Shown in pieces: positions 23,810-35,471 of a stretch of 64,000 nt of DNA. The stretch comes from Sisyra terminalis (lineage: Eukaryota > Arthropoda > Insecta > Neuroptera > Sisyridae): contig OY292276.1 in the NCBI GenBank assembly GCA_958496175.1, positions 61,827,080 through 61,891,079 on the forward strand, read 5' to 3'. Both the position numbers and the translations under genes were made by a program. A model generated the notes under the pieces. That model was not told the origin of the DNA. It made no database searches and saw only the letters and a program-made list of their open reading frames with translations. Within the stretch, counting starts at the first letter, position 1, and each line of letters opens with the position of its first letter.

Positions 23810-24174
23810 GGGGCCGTTCATAAGATACAAAAATTCGCATACAAGGGGGGAGGGTTCTCTCTGAGTGTGACAAGATGTGATAGGATGGAGGGGGTCTTCA
23901 GTAACATGACGTTCGTCAAAAAATTTTAAATTAACATTTCTTTCGACTATTTTTCAATTTTTATCAATATAATTATAAATCAATATAAATATTTTCAATT
24001 CTCAAAATTTGTGCACATTTAATTGAAACTTATTATATTCAGGCGGGGGGAGGGTCTTAGTTTTGTGACGAAATATTTCTAGGGGGGTCACACAGAAAAT
24101 GTGACACAGCGTGACAAGGGGGGAGGGAGTCAGAAAAAGTTTATTTTAGCGTGACATATTTTATGAACGGCCCC
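23810..24174. mobile_element. MITE family G, GGGGCCGTTCATAA ends, TAA target duplication
   Basis: Inverted ends GGGGCCGTTCATAA and TTATGAACGGCCCC enclose 365 bp and are flanked by TAA on both sides (23807-23809 and 24175-24177). A 3-bp TWA duplication with G/C-rich ends fits PIF/Harbinger. The interior holds G-rich tracts and repeated GTGTGACAAG/GTGACA motifs in inverted orientation. Non-coding. Confidence 0.7.
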
Positions 24175-24808
24175 TAATCGAATGTTACAAAATATAAACG
24201 GAATTGAAAAAAATTAACAACATACTTATCGTTACATACAGGAGAAGGGGAATAAAGAAGTGGGCAAGCTGGACGACTACCAGGTGTGCCGTATCAAGAA
24301 TAAATTTTTCCTTCCTATTCTTTTTTTTTTTAATTTATTGCAAATTTGTGTACTGTTAAGGGGTGCCAAAGTTTGGTAAAATTCAGAAAAGAAATAAATT
24401 TTTATTTAAATAATAGGAAAACATCGATTTTTCTAATTTCGATTATTTATTCAAATAAATATCGATTATTTTCGAAAAAAGAAAAATCGATTTTTATTTA
24501 GACGATTTTTTTTTCTTAACATCACATTCCTACCTTCTAGGAAGCAATGCACAGGAACTTGCAAAAGAAGTCCTTGTGTACGATTATGATGAAAACTCTA
24601 AATTAAACACAAAAATTGCACTTATCGTTCGATTTTGATCGAAAAAAACGTTATAAATTGCAAACCCCACGTCCAATGAAAAAATGGTTCCAATAAAAAG
24701 TAATCCTCTTGTTTGGTTCGAGAAAAAAGGTTCTAACAAAAAAATTGATTTTCTCCACCGTTTCCTGATATAGCTTGGAAAATATCGAGAATTCCTGTCC
24801 AAATAGCA
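24175..24808. other. Intergenic, nothing recognised
   Basis: AT-rich with AATCGATTTTT-type strings matching those left of the family G element. A minus-strand open frame of about 70 codons (24584-24802) has no recognisable family and is not called. Confidence 0.4.
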
Positions 24809-25022
24809 TCACATAGCAGTTACGGAGTGATCCAAACTACTTGATGACTACTGATGAAGATTGCTTGGCAATCGAAATACGTATTTGGGCAATACGTCAC
24901 GAATATTTTGTTTGAACTTCTGTTCAAGTTTATGTTAATAAATTGGACTGCAATATATCTTATATATTGTATACACAGTATAACTGTTCAATGTCAGCGA
25001 AAAAGTCTTATTTTGCAATAAA
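24809..25022. mobile_element. Inverted element B, copy 3 (right arm only)
   Basis: A single arm with CTGATGAAGATTGC, GCAATCGAAATACGTATT, GCAATACGTCACGAAT, then ATTGTATACACAGTATAAC and the outer end GTCAGCGAAAAAGTCTTATT. It defines the outer limit of the family. The left arm is absent. Confidence 0.65.
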
Positions 25023-26120
25023 GTAATTAGAGTCTAATTACTCATACAAAATCCTTTATAACTACCGTTGGAATAAAGTTAGAAGGATAATTTTTTCGAT
25101 ACAATCCTCAGCGCCATAGTAGCTAGATTGTATCGCTCTTGAATTTGGAAAATCTCTCATGGAAAATCCGTAGTAGCCGGAAAACTCTGTTTTCAATGGA
25201 ATAAGTGCATTCACGAATCGCTCATAATTTTTCTTTGGGTTAAAGTTAGAATCAAATTTTTTTCGGTACCATCCTCTACGTGTCAAGGCCTATCTATGGC
25301 CGTTAATTTTTTTGAAAAATCTAACAATGGGGGATTGTCGACTTTTAAAAATTTATTAACGTTTTTTCGGTTGAGGTACAAACAAAAGGCTATCTAAAAA
25401 TATATTTAAAATTTTTAATTTGTAAAAGTCGGGTGCTAACTTGACAGAGGTTGAATCTTCTCCTATGTCGTTTTATTAGCCAAACCTACACCCAGTACTA
25501 ATTGTAATTTATATTGTTACTGTTTAATATTTCTATTACCAGCCCTACAGTGCACAAAAAAAGAGCTTAAGTAGCATTTTTAAAGTATTTGTATATTAAA
25601 TATTTTTATTTGATAAAACCTAATCAGTTGACATAGCAGTCGGGCCCCATTTTTTAATTTGTCCTTAATTTTCAACCCCTTTTAAATTTAAAAAAAAAAT
25701 CCTTCAGAGCTAATCTTTATAGTTTTCATCAACAAATATTGACTATATATTAAGTATTTGAACTAAATTCAAATGAATTTTTTTTAGGAATTGGATTTGA
25801 TATGCAAATCAGATATGCAGACTGCTTAGGAATTCATTCCGTGGTGACTTCCTTAAATGTGGCAAGGTGCGACCGTGACCCACCTGTGCGATGTCACCTT
25901 TGTTGCACTTGCCGAAAATAACTAATTAAGCGGTGAGTGTTGATTGATAACGGCCACTATTATTATTATTATTATTATTACGAATTTGAAATACATTTAA
26001 ATCAATTTCAGGTGTACGTGCAGTCGCTGGTGGCGATGATGGTGAAATTCGGTATACATATCACATATGCAAATAAGATTTGGAACTCGACGCAAAGAAT
26101 GAATCCGCTCTGTCAGCGAC
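25023..26120. other. Intergenic, with a TTA microsatellite
   Basis: No gene recognised. A (TTA)n run lies at about 25958-25981. GC content rises from about 25850 onward toward the promoter-like block. Confidence 0.45.
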
Positions 26121-26603
26121 TTGTGTAAAGTTCAAAGCACAAATTCAGTAGCCAGCCAGTGGTGGCGAGTGGGGCAACAGCTGGACTGGCAGGCTGGCTG
26201 CCTAGCTGGTGAAGGTTCCCCCAATCAGTTAATCCCATTTACCAGTGTGCAAACTCTCGAGAGCCACTTTCAGTTTCATTGGAGAGATTTGGCTGCGGTG
26301 AGGCTTTATCTCTTCGCCTGCTAGCTCTCCCACTCTGTCGCTGCCTAAATCGAAACGCCAACGTGCAACAAAACAACAGCGAATAACCTCAATCGTTCGA
26401 TTCGCAACCGAATAGTCGGACGTCGTTTGTTCGACCGTCACTCACACTTTAACGGTTTTTCCTTCGATCGAGAGTGAATCCCGCACGCACATTGTTCTTT
26501 GTCGTTCGTTTGTTTCGCAACGCTTTTTTTTCGGCGGTGGTTGTAATGTGTTTTGGTTCAATTTTGACGTTAATCGTCCACCAAGTGCATCACAACCATT
26601 CTG
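26121..26603 (+). promoter_or_regulatory. Promoter-like block with possible untranslated first exon
   Basis: This block is visibly richer in GC and CpG than everything around it. It holds a TCAGTT initiator-like match near 26269 and ends in a good donor CTG|GTAAAT at 26603/26604. No convincing open frame crosses it. It lies on the plus strand 11 kb upstream of the first coding exon of the membrane-anchor gene, so it could be that gene's non-coding exon 1. This link is inference; transcript data would decide. Confidence 0.35.
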
Positions 26604-27799
26604 GTAAATATAAATTAATTTGTAAATTGAACAGGAATTTTATTGATTTATTATTAAAAATATTTACGACCTTTACCAAACGAGAAGTTTCTATTTTTGT
26701 TAATAAATCTACCAATACATGTTGATAATTTTTGTATAGAGAAGAGCATCTCTTCTCGGTAATTGTGTCAGAGTTTAGACGTGCATTGAAGTCACTATCA
26801 AAGGCAACGCTTTTTAAAGTATTTAAAAAATTACAATTTTCAATTTGTCGCTTGGTTTTCATTTCTAAATTTCACTTTGTTAATTTTATTTGTTGAAAAA
26901 CCGCAATCGTTGTCACGGATTTTATTGTTGTGCCGATTGTTTTTCTTTTGATTTTTCCACAATTATCGGTCGGTGGTGTTTGTTATGTAAAACAAAAAAG
27001 GTAGGAAAAATTGAAACTAAGAAAGAGAGGTGTATATAGTATATATATGTATGTATGCAAATTTTTTATGGTATTTTCAATTGGATAAAATTTCTCCTAG
27101 AACAACAAGAGAGCGTCTTCTTTGTGGGCTTGGTGGTGTTTGTTGGGAGGCCAACTCGGTGGCAAGAAACAACTTGCTCGTTGCATAATTTGTATTGTTT
27201 ACGCGTGTTGCGTCACTATTTATCTCTCCTTATATATATATATATATAATATGTTCTTGTCTATGTATTGGAAAACAAAAAGATTTTCGTTCCTTGCACG
27301 CACTACATTTTCATTCTTCACTAAACACAACCACATATATATTATATTATTAACATTTCACGAAAAACTAGAACATTTTCGAAATTTAAATGTTATCGAG
27401 CTATTGAATTAGACAATTGATTGGAAAGATCATAAAGAAATCAATCAGTTTGTGACGCGTGTGATATGATATAATTAAATCAATAAATTGATCTCTGCTC
27501 GGATTTATTATTCAATCTCATTCGACCATTGTTTCACAAGTTAGATCACATTGGATCCACACTCCAATTTTAGAATGAGCGCGCGGGTTTGTGACGAAAC
27601 GAAATTGATATTTTTTTCAAGTTAATTTCTCGAAAGAAAAAAAATTGTTGAGTCAATATTACCATAAATAGATATTTTGACTGAAATTATATGGAAAAGG
27701 TCAATTATAAAAAACGATCGAAAATGTTGCACATATTTCCTTTTTTGATTGGATATTGGGTGTGATTTAATGAAAAGGGTTGATTTGGGCCAATTAAAA
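26604..27799. other. Presumed intronic DNA downstream of the promoter-like block
   Basis: AT-rich, with (TA)n at about 27231-27248 and several TATATA tracts. No exon was supported. Confidence 0.4.
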
Positions 27800-27856
27800 A
27801 TGTCTTCTAATTGATTTTTTGAACATTTTCAATGTCTTTAAATGCCTTTTTTCATA
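27800..27856. mobile_element. MITE family F, fragment
   Basis: A fragment with TCTTCTAATTGATTTTTTGAACATTTTCAATGTC-type sequence (shown here in part) ending AATGCCTTTTTT. It matches the right half of the family. Confidence 0.4.
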
Positions 27857-27861
27857 TATAT

Positions 27862-28400
27862 TAGACTGATTCAAAAAAAATTTTTTTTTTCTTAATTATA
27901 TCGAAAATATTGTTGAAAATGACAAAAAAAATTATGTGGAAGTTTAAGCTCTTAATATTAAGAGATCGCAAATTTCGATTTTCCATTTAAATAACGTGGG
28001 AACAATATTCTCTTGCACTTTGAAATTTTATAGCTCACGTTGGTGACAATATTTCGGAATGACCAAGGTATATTCTTGTAGAAAATTGAACGATCTACAA
28101 AAAAGGTCTTAGTACAAGTTTGTGATATATTTATTCCTTCAAAAGTTATTCGAAGCCAATGTTGAACTAAAGAGAAATTTTAATATTTTTTCAATTTTTT
28201 CACGCAACCATCAATTTTATGAAAAAATTTTATAGGACATTTTTTGTAGAGCACTTTTTTTTCTATAACTTAATTCTATAAACGTTTTTGATATTTTTCA
28301 CAGGTCCTAAGTTATTTGCATTAAACTGAGCTTAAACTTTCACAGGATTTTTTTTGTCATTCCCAACAATTTTTCCGATATAATTAAGAAAAAAAAAAGG
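27862..28400. mobile_element. Foldback element A, copy with truncated right arm
   Basis: Starts TAGACTGATTC and follows the left arm of element A through GATCGTTCAATTTTCTACA-type landmarks (in reverse) to CCTAAGTTATTTGCATTAAAC. It then jumps to the last 70 bp of the right arm. An internal deletion has removed most of the second arm. Confidence 0.65.
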
Positions 28401-28429
28401 AAATAATTTAAGGAAATAATAAATAATTT

Positions 28430-28754
28430 TAAGGAAAAATCTGGTTCAGTGGCCCGTACTACCTGACCGGTGTGAGTTACGACTTTGTCGCAATGGGCAC
28501 TTTTGTAGAGCGTTTAGTTCTGAGAAAAACCCATCGTCGGTAAAAGCGATCCCATGAAATGTCGCTGAGATATAGAAATTTAAAAATAAAAAATCAGAGT
28601 TTCCGTGGGAATTTTTCAATGGGAAATCTTTACACGTCTTGGTCGACGACTTAAAATTAATATTAAGGGCTCAAACTTTCAGGGAATGTTTTTTTTTGGT
28701 ATTTCCAACAAAATTTCACGATGAGACCAAAAAAAGTAAAAAAAAATCACCCTA
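28430..28754. mobile_element. Foldback element D, right half
   Basis: Matches the right arm of the full copy at 48362-49161, from GGTTCAGTGGCCCGTACTAC to the terminal AATCACCCTA. The left arm is absent. A (TA)n run follows at 28755-28776. Confidence 0.65.
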
Positions 28755-28776
28755 ATATATATATATATATATATAA

Positions 28777-29594
28777 GCCGTTCATTTTGAAAGTGAGTTA
28801 AGTCCATTTCAAGAACAATCCATAAAGTATTATCATTTTTAACGTTGAGAACATAATATACTATGAGGTGCGACTCTCCAGTGGGCTGTGAACGAATATT
28901 GAGTGAGTCCTAGTGGGCGATATGCCACTGTAAATGAATATTTAAAAAACATAGGAAATTATAACTTTGATCTAATAGCCTTACCAATATTTTGTTATCT
29001 TTTCTCTAAGACAGCTAAGTCGAGGTAGGTCCCAAGTTTAGAAATTTTTGTCAGATTTATCAGAGTCCAGTCAACTTTGAGTACCACTGTACATTTTTGA
29101 TAACAACTAAAATTAAAGTAATAATTTGTGTAAAATTGACAAAGTTTGTTTTAGTTACAAGAACCAAACTTACCATCTGGACCGTCCTTGAAATGAACTT
29201 AAATCACTTTCAAAATAAACGGCTTATATTTGAGTCAGTCATAACTAGGTTGGTCCTTGCGAATTATTCGATGTTTAGTTAGTGTTTAGATACTTTCTAA
29301 TAGTATTATAACTTCCAGAATCTGCTTCACAGGCTTGGGATATTAGGTATAATTTAAACATATAGTCGATAATATTTTGCCATATTTTAAGCATCCGCCT
29401 GACCTCACGTTTGTCCATAAGATGTTCATATAAAAAGACATATTTTTAACTTACATCATAATGTTTGGTCCTCTCTTTTGTTGGACGGAGGGGGTTTTTC
29501 TTCCATATATTTTGTATTCATTATATTTTTCTTATTATTCCCTTGGAAATTGTTAGAAAGTCTAAAAATAAAAAAATAACTTTAGGAAGCTGAA
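28777..29594. other. Presumed intronic or intergenic, nothing recognised
   Basis: AT-rich DNA with no supported gene, repeat terminus or RNA. Confidence 0.4.
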
Positions 29595-29813
29595 AGTGTT
29601 AATCTACTAAGTCAATTTTTAATGATTTTTAGAAAGAGAATACAAAATTTTATCGAGTGACAAACTAATAAATCACTTTAAATATAGAAATTTAAAAATA
29701 TAACATAAAAGCAAAACCTGTTTCATATAGATAGATACTAAATAATGTTGCTTAAATTCTCTTTTTTCCTTCCCCTGTTAAAACTGATCAAATGGACTTC
29801 GCAAGTTAATACT
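29595..29813. mobile_element. MITE family I, copy 1 (219 bp)
   Basis: Ends AGTGTTAATCTACTAAGTC and the complement of its partner GACTTCGCAAGTTAATACT. The interior has ATCGAGTGACAAACTAATAA. A second copy at 35032-35471 carries an extra insertion, so this copy serves as the empty-site reference. Confidence 0.6.
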
Positions 29814-30212
29814 TTTGGGCGACAATAATAATTTTTTGGTGATATTTTAGTGATATAATTAAATTTTTAGTTAAATTATTCAAAAAGGCATTACTTTTAA
29901 CAGACTTGATTTATCATTGTATTTTTCGTAAATTTCACTAAAGGTTTGTCTTATCGAAGAAATCATAGTTATCATATTTGTGGCTTACAAAATTTCCAAC
30001 AGAACACATAAGGTTGATTTTTTTCGTAGAACTAACGGTTTTTATAAAATTTTAATTTGAAAAGTTGTGATTTTGTTTTAAGCTGTTTCTTCAACATGCA
30101 CAGTAATCCCCAGAATACGCGTTTTTTGAGCATTTTCGTATAACGCTCTATGTACAAATAATTAACGTTTAAATTCTTTCATTTTATAGCTCAAATATTT
30201 AGGAAAACTATT

Positions 30213-30320
30213 ATCTCTGGTAAAAAAGGCCATTAAGAGGCATTTTGAAATCAATACTTATACTTAAAACGCCTTTAGTAACTTTAAATGGCTTCTAATG
30301 GACTTTTTAAAAATTTAAAA
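30213..30320. mobile_element. MITE family F, copy
   Basis: Starts CTGGTAAAAAAGGCCATTAA and continues with GAGGCATTTTGAAATCAATAC and GGCTTCTAATGGACTTTTT. Confidence 0.45.
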
Positions 30321-30479
30321 TGTTTAACATTGATAAATATTTTGTTTATTTCCGAGTCACAATTAATAAATTAATGGATAATAATATATGTCCAATGACT
30401 CAAATTCTTCGAAATCCCTGCATTATATGGAGGGACATGAAGTTGCTTAATATTTATTAATATTTTCATTTACATAAGA

Positions 30480-31060
30480 CACCAATATTTTCATTCTACA
30501 AGATTACAGCTCTATTTTTGGACATGTTTTGATAAAATTTAAGTCTAATCTAAGCTTAAAGCTTTTATCTCTACAAAGAAAGTTACTTCTTTAAAAAAAA
30601 AGAAAGAAGAAAATAGCACATTTTAAAGCCAAAATAATAACAACAAAATAATAATAACTAGGGATGAAAAATTGGCAAACATAGACCTAAGAAGATTTAA
30701 TTTTTTGGTATATCTTGATAAAACTTCTTTTTTGGCATTTTGGCAAATAACAGATGCAATATGTTTTGATATTAGTTTACTACCAGATTTGGAAAAATAG
30801 CTTTACTAGACTGAGGCCAAAAGTTTTGGGAGCATTTTTAAACCAGATTTATCATATTTTTTTTTAAAATGATAATATAATCCTTAATGAAAATCGACTC
30901 GTTTTAACCTAGTAAAAATTTTTTTAGCGTATACCCTATGTTCTTAGAAAAAAATTCTTATGAAATGATTTAATTGGTTAGTGTTTATTAATGAGAATTG
31001 AGATCTTTTATAAACTTTATAGTTTTGAAAGTCTTAAATTCCAATTTCTTACTATCTTTT
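30480..31060. repeat. Dispersed unit of tandem array 1
   Basis: AGATTACAGCTCTATTTTTGGA followed by a TTTTGATAAAATTTAAG-like string, an ACCAGATTTGGAAAA-like string and a TCGACTCGTTTTAACC-like string keeps the order seen inside the 525-bp units at 10.7-13.9 kb. Only one unit is present here. Similarity is modest. Confidence 0.45.
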
Positions 31061-34000
31061 CATACTATGGACCCGTATGGTTTGTAAGAGATTTGAAATT
31101 TTATTGTTAAAATTAAATATTTTTTTTAAATTTCTTCAACATTTTGATTACAAAATAAGCAATTTTTAAGCTATTTGTTTAATATTTAATAGTTTTAAAG
31201 TAATAATTAACTTCCCACATAGTTAACGAGGTGTCGATTGTTTCTAATTTAAGAATTGTGGAGTTATCCTTAAAATCAAATTTAGCGCTCTTAAAATCAA
31301 AGCACTCTTTGATCTATGGTGAAAAGCCAACATTACTTGTCAAATTAATGTCAAATTTTGTTTGAATAAATTCTTTGAAGAATTTAAAAGATTTAATGTC
31401 CAAATTTTTATGTCGGTACATAATTGCCAATTGTTAGTGATTTGGATTTAAAAGTACTTTTGATTTAACTCATTTATATTTATACAATTTATATGGAATG
31501 TCTTTTATAAAATATTCGCGTTTCAATCAATAATTATGTGAATTGGTTCGTTCTAATTATTTCTCAATAAATATGAAAAGTTTGCATTTTTTTTTGAAAA
31601 AACTTTTCGCCGATTATCTAATATTTTCCTTGTTCTAGATGACTAAGCTCTCGAATAACTTTTGGCATTCGATGGGCACAAAAGCGTGAACAATTGGCAC
31701 TTATATAATTTTGTTTACCTGTATTGTTTTCCCTAATTACATTTTCGTTTTTGTTGAATTTTACAATTCAATTTTACTCATGGAAATTTTAAAATTTTAG
31801 GTCGTTGCGTTTTTGGGAAGAGAAGCAATAAATATTTGGACGGAAGGAACTGCCCAAACACGCCTATATAAAACCTGAAGTATATGAAAAGGAATTTCCG
31901 ATTAAGATATATTACCGCAATCATAAATTACGTGCATCAAACCACGAACATGAAAAGTAAATATTTGATAATTAAATTAGGTTTTTTTTTCTCTCAAATC
32001 TTACTCAATTTCGACACGCAATTGGTTGAAATTGCCTCAAAATTTCTCTGAAACCTATACACTAACTTAGACTTTGATACATTTGGGAAAATTAAAACGT
32101 AAGTCTTTGTGACTTTTCAATCCGAAACTATGGAAAATTGAATTTAATAAAGCATAAAAATGAAATGGTTTTACTGAGATTAGTGAATGTTATTTATAAT
32201 AGAGGAAAATTATCTGTTAATATCTACCTTTTAAATGTCACAGTAATGGTTTTTTTATGATTTGGATTTAATGAAAAGATTCTTTTTTTCTCGCTACAAA
32301 AGAGGATTTTCACATATGAATTTTTGTAACGCCTGGCTGGACCGAACTGTGAGGCGGATGTCCACATTTCCCACAATTTCTAAAACAAAACCACACTTAA
32401 ACTTAGATCGGAAATTCATTATACTTATCAATTAAATCTGTAATGCGAAAATTGCAAACATATTTCTTGAACATTTTCACGTTAACTTTCCAAGAAATCC
32501 TTGAATTTGGAAATTGTCAGTGTTGAAGTTTTTGAATGATGTGCAAGAATTTCTCTTGGACTTGGTCTGACAATGCGATAAGAGTGGAATTTTGAATGTT
32601 TCGATTAACTGTAAAGTTGATGCTATAAATAGTGACAGAAGAAAAAAAAAATTATATATATGTAAAGTTCGACCACTGATAACTTTCGTTGGCTACAAAG
32701 CAAAAAATCCACTCGTAAAATATTGTAAATTAATGTAAATTAAAAGTTGCGACTTGGTGAAAACATTTTGAAACCACCAAAAAAAAATATCTAAAGGGAA
32801 TTTTTTTTGAAATAATCCAAATCAAGAACTTTGAATGTTGATATTAATTCCAAAGTTTTAAACGTTTCCATTTCAATCGTTCATTGTTTCATTTGAAAGT
32901 AAAATCCAGCACTTATTAATTGATTTCAATGATTAATATTAATAAATGTAAATTAAGCAATTAACTGCATCGACACACCATCCATAGAAATTGATTCGAT
33001 TTACCTACAACAAATGCAGGCCAAGTTCAGGTTTATCGAGCCACTGAATTCCAAACTTCAAACTCCTACTCAAAAAAAAAACCAAATTACATAAAAACTC
33101 ACGTTTTTTGTTTCCCAAATCCAATTATCTACAATATAATTATATGACAAAGCCGAGAGTAAAAGAAAAACACAACTCGGAGCTAATTTAATAAGAATTC
33201 AAGTATATGGTGTAAAATACATTTACAAAATTGCATGAATTCAACTTGGAACATTATTCCACGCCTATTTGAAAAGAAACAAAAAATGCTACCAAGTCTG
33301 ATTCAAATCGGTTCGACAATTTTTAAAGTCGGTTACTGTGTGAATTGTTCAATTAAAACCAGATTGCTTTTAAATGGTTTTTGAGACCTTTTGTTGTTAC
33401 ACTTTGTCAGATATTAGATAATGGCGTCACGGTGGATGATCACTTAATTAATTGTGTATATGAAACGCTTAAAAACTTGAATTAATTCAACTTAATTTCC
33501 CTTTTATTAATCTCGTAATTCAATCACACATAATATATCTAACGTTATTAGTGCAACAAGCCAAGTGCAACATGTTCATTACTTTTAATCGCTACTTACA
33601 ATATTAAAAGAGAAAAATCTGACAAAACTTTTAATCTATTTTCAGTAAATATTGAATGAAAATAAAACTTTTACTTGTACTCAGAAATCAAGAATATATA
33701 TCATTGTAAGTCTTACCGTATTTACCTTTTCGGCCAAATGACATCATAATGTGTAGGCAATATTTTTTGTGGTTTTGTTTCTGATTCCAAAGAAAATTTG
33801 TATGAAATACCGGATGTACCGAAAAAAAAAATATTTAACTTTAAACAGTATTTAGAAAATATCTGGACATACTAAACCTAAAATCGGAAAGTTTTTCTCT
33901 TTCTTTTTTGTCCGTATACCCTTATAGACTTGATGATATCTTCCATATCGCACTATCCTGTGCTAGATGTACTGTTTCAGATAAAATGAGTGCCCAGATA

Positions 34001-34350
34001 ATTCCTTTATACAGTGTAGGAATTTTCCTAGTCCATTTCACAATGGTTAATCCGGACTCAACCAAGCGCCTTTCTCTTGATTGACATTTTCGATAAACAA
34101 TAACTGGGTGGTTTTCCTTAATCACATTGACATTCGATGTAATCGCCATTCATTCGCCTTTAGGGGTAATTTCTTACCCCATGGATAAGAAAAAGTCTAT
34201 TTAGTCCACTGATAGTTTTATAGCTGTTACTCAATCATGCTTTCCTCCAGGTCATATTCCAATTTTTCCTTCTCTACGGGGATAACAAAATATTAATAAT
34301 AAACTTTAAATATAACACAAAATTGGCCTCTCTTTTCCCGGGGTGGTCGA
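31061..34350. other. Presumed intronic DNA, one weak gene candidate
   Basis: Mostly AT-rich without recognisable repeats. The candidate at 31639-31960 is listed separately. A 50-bp GC-richer patch near 32330-32380 has an acceptor-like TTTTGTTTTAG on the minus strand but no supported partner exon. Confidence 0.35.
31639..31960 (+). pseudogene. Possible small two-exon gene relic with an in-frame stop (uncertain)
   Basis: A strong acceptor (TTTCCTTGTTCTAG) precedes ATG 31639 and a 47-bp segment reading MTKLSNNFWHSMGTKA. The donor is GTGAAC at 31686. A second acceptor at 31800 would continue SLRFWEEKQ, then TAA, then a further 38 protein-like codons ending SNHEHEK and TAA at 31958-31960. The second segment is also readable in another frame (CVFGKRSNKYLDGRNCPNT), so the reading frame is not secure. 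No family recognised. Confidence 0.2.
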
Positions 34351-35031
34351 GCCGGTCGGCACGCAGGTATTGCGGTTTTTGCGTCAAGAAGTACATTGTG
34401 AACGCAAGAAGTTATACTAGCAATACTGCCCCGCTTGTACAAACTTGCTAACCGACCGATTACAACCCAGGATAGATTTTTTATCCTGATTCAAAAATAT
34501 TTGATGACAATTATTTAGGGCCACCCAGAACAGCAACGTGGGGCACAAATTGAGTATGGCTGGTTTAGAAGTTTAATCCGCTTGGTCCTCATCAGGGTTA
34601 GCCGCCATTTGGCGTTGTCCGTCTTTTCCCTCGTGGTAGAGGTTTTTCTTCATCAAATATGAGACTATCCGATGTTTCTTATAATCCTCTAGTACAGGCC
34701 TGTCAACCATCCGACCCATAACGACGCTTTATCCGGTCAGCGACCTTGTTAAATTTTAAGTAATCTATGTATAACTATAGCACGTAGCTATTTTCCATTG
34801 ATCCGCTGCGGAAATAAAAATTTCAAATTTGGCCCTCCACAAAATCGTGTTGTACACCTCCACCCTAAACTTGGCTCACTAAAACTATTATTACGAACCG
34901 GAAGATTTAAAAGATATAAAGGACCTGAAACAGAAGAATTATTAAATTTAGCGAAACCGGAGTCATAAAAATTTATGCTGTCTCCAGCTCCTAATCATTT
35001 TAATACAAAATAGTGAATACCGTCGACCGAA

Positions 35032-35471
35032 AGTGTTAACCTGCTAAGTCCATTTTAATTTTTTTTTTAACTTTTTAATTTATTTAGTAGGAATTGAACC
35101 CGTAGGGTCCCTAGCCTACATTAGTCTGAACAATGGTGGCAAAAATCTTAACAACTATATACAAGAAAAAAAAATAAAAAAAATAAACAAGACATAAAAT
35201 CTAAAACCTAAATGTTAATTGATTAACATTCTTAAAATTACAAGAAAACATTAATGTGCCCTCTTTTTAGTCTCTTGTGGGGGGGGGTGTCCATTTTAAT
35301 GATTTTTTAAGGAAATAAAAAATCTATCGAGTGACAAACTAATAAATCACTTTAATTATAGAAATTTCAAAATATAACATGAAACGAAAACCTGGATATC
35401 TGTACTAACTAATGTAGAGCTTACATTCACTCTTTTCCTTCGCCTGTAAATGGACTTGGCAAGTTAACACT
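35032..35471. mobile_element. MITE family I, copy 2, interrupted by a retroposon-like insertion
   Basis: Ends AGTGTTAACCTGCTAAGTCC and GGACTTGGCAAGTTAACACT. Without the insert and one copy of its target repeat the length is about 200 bp, like copy 1 at 29595-29813. Confidence 0.65.
35060..35288 (-). mobile_element. Short retroposon-like insertion with A-tail and 12-bp target duplication
   Basis: A 229-bp insert flanked by exact 12-bp repeats GTCCATTTTAAT at 35048-35059 and 35289-35300. Read on the minus strand it ends in an A-rich tail next to one repeat, the pattern of target-primed reverse transcription. A box B-like GGGTTCAATTCC lies on the minus strand at 35101-35090, but near the 3' end rather than the 5' end, so it is not a standard tRNA-headed SINE. 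Confidence 0.6.

Noticed and set aside
32330..32385. Small GC-richer patch with a good minus-strand acceptor, readable as NCGKCGHPPHSS
   Set aside because: Two other frames are equally open and no neighbouring exon was found.
33922..34149. 75-codon minus-strand frame with ordinary composition
   Set aside because: No family, splice partners or repeated copies; length is within chance expectation for a window this size.
34345..34480. tRNA-like or SINE-like patch containing GGTGGTCGAGCCGGTCGG (box A-like)
   Set aside because: No convincing box B at the right distance, no A-tail and no target duplication.
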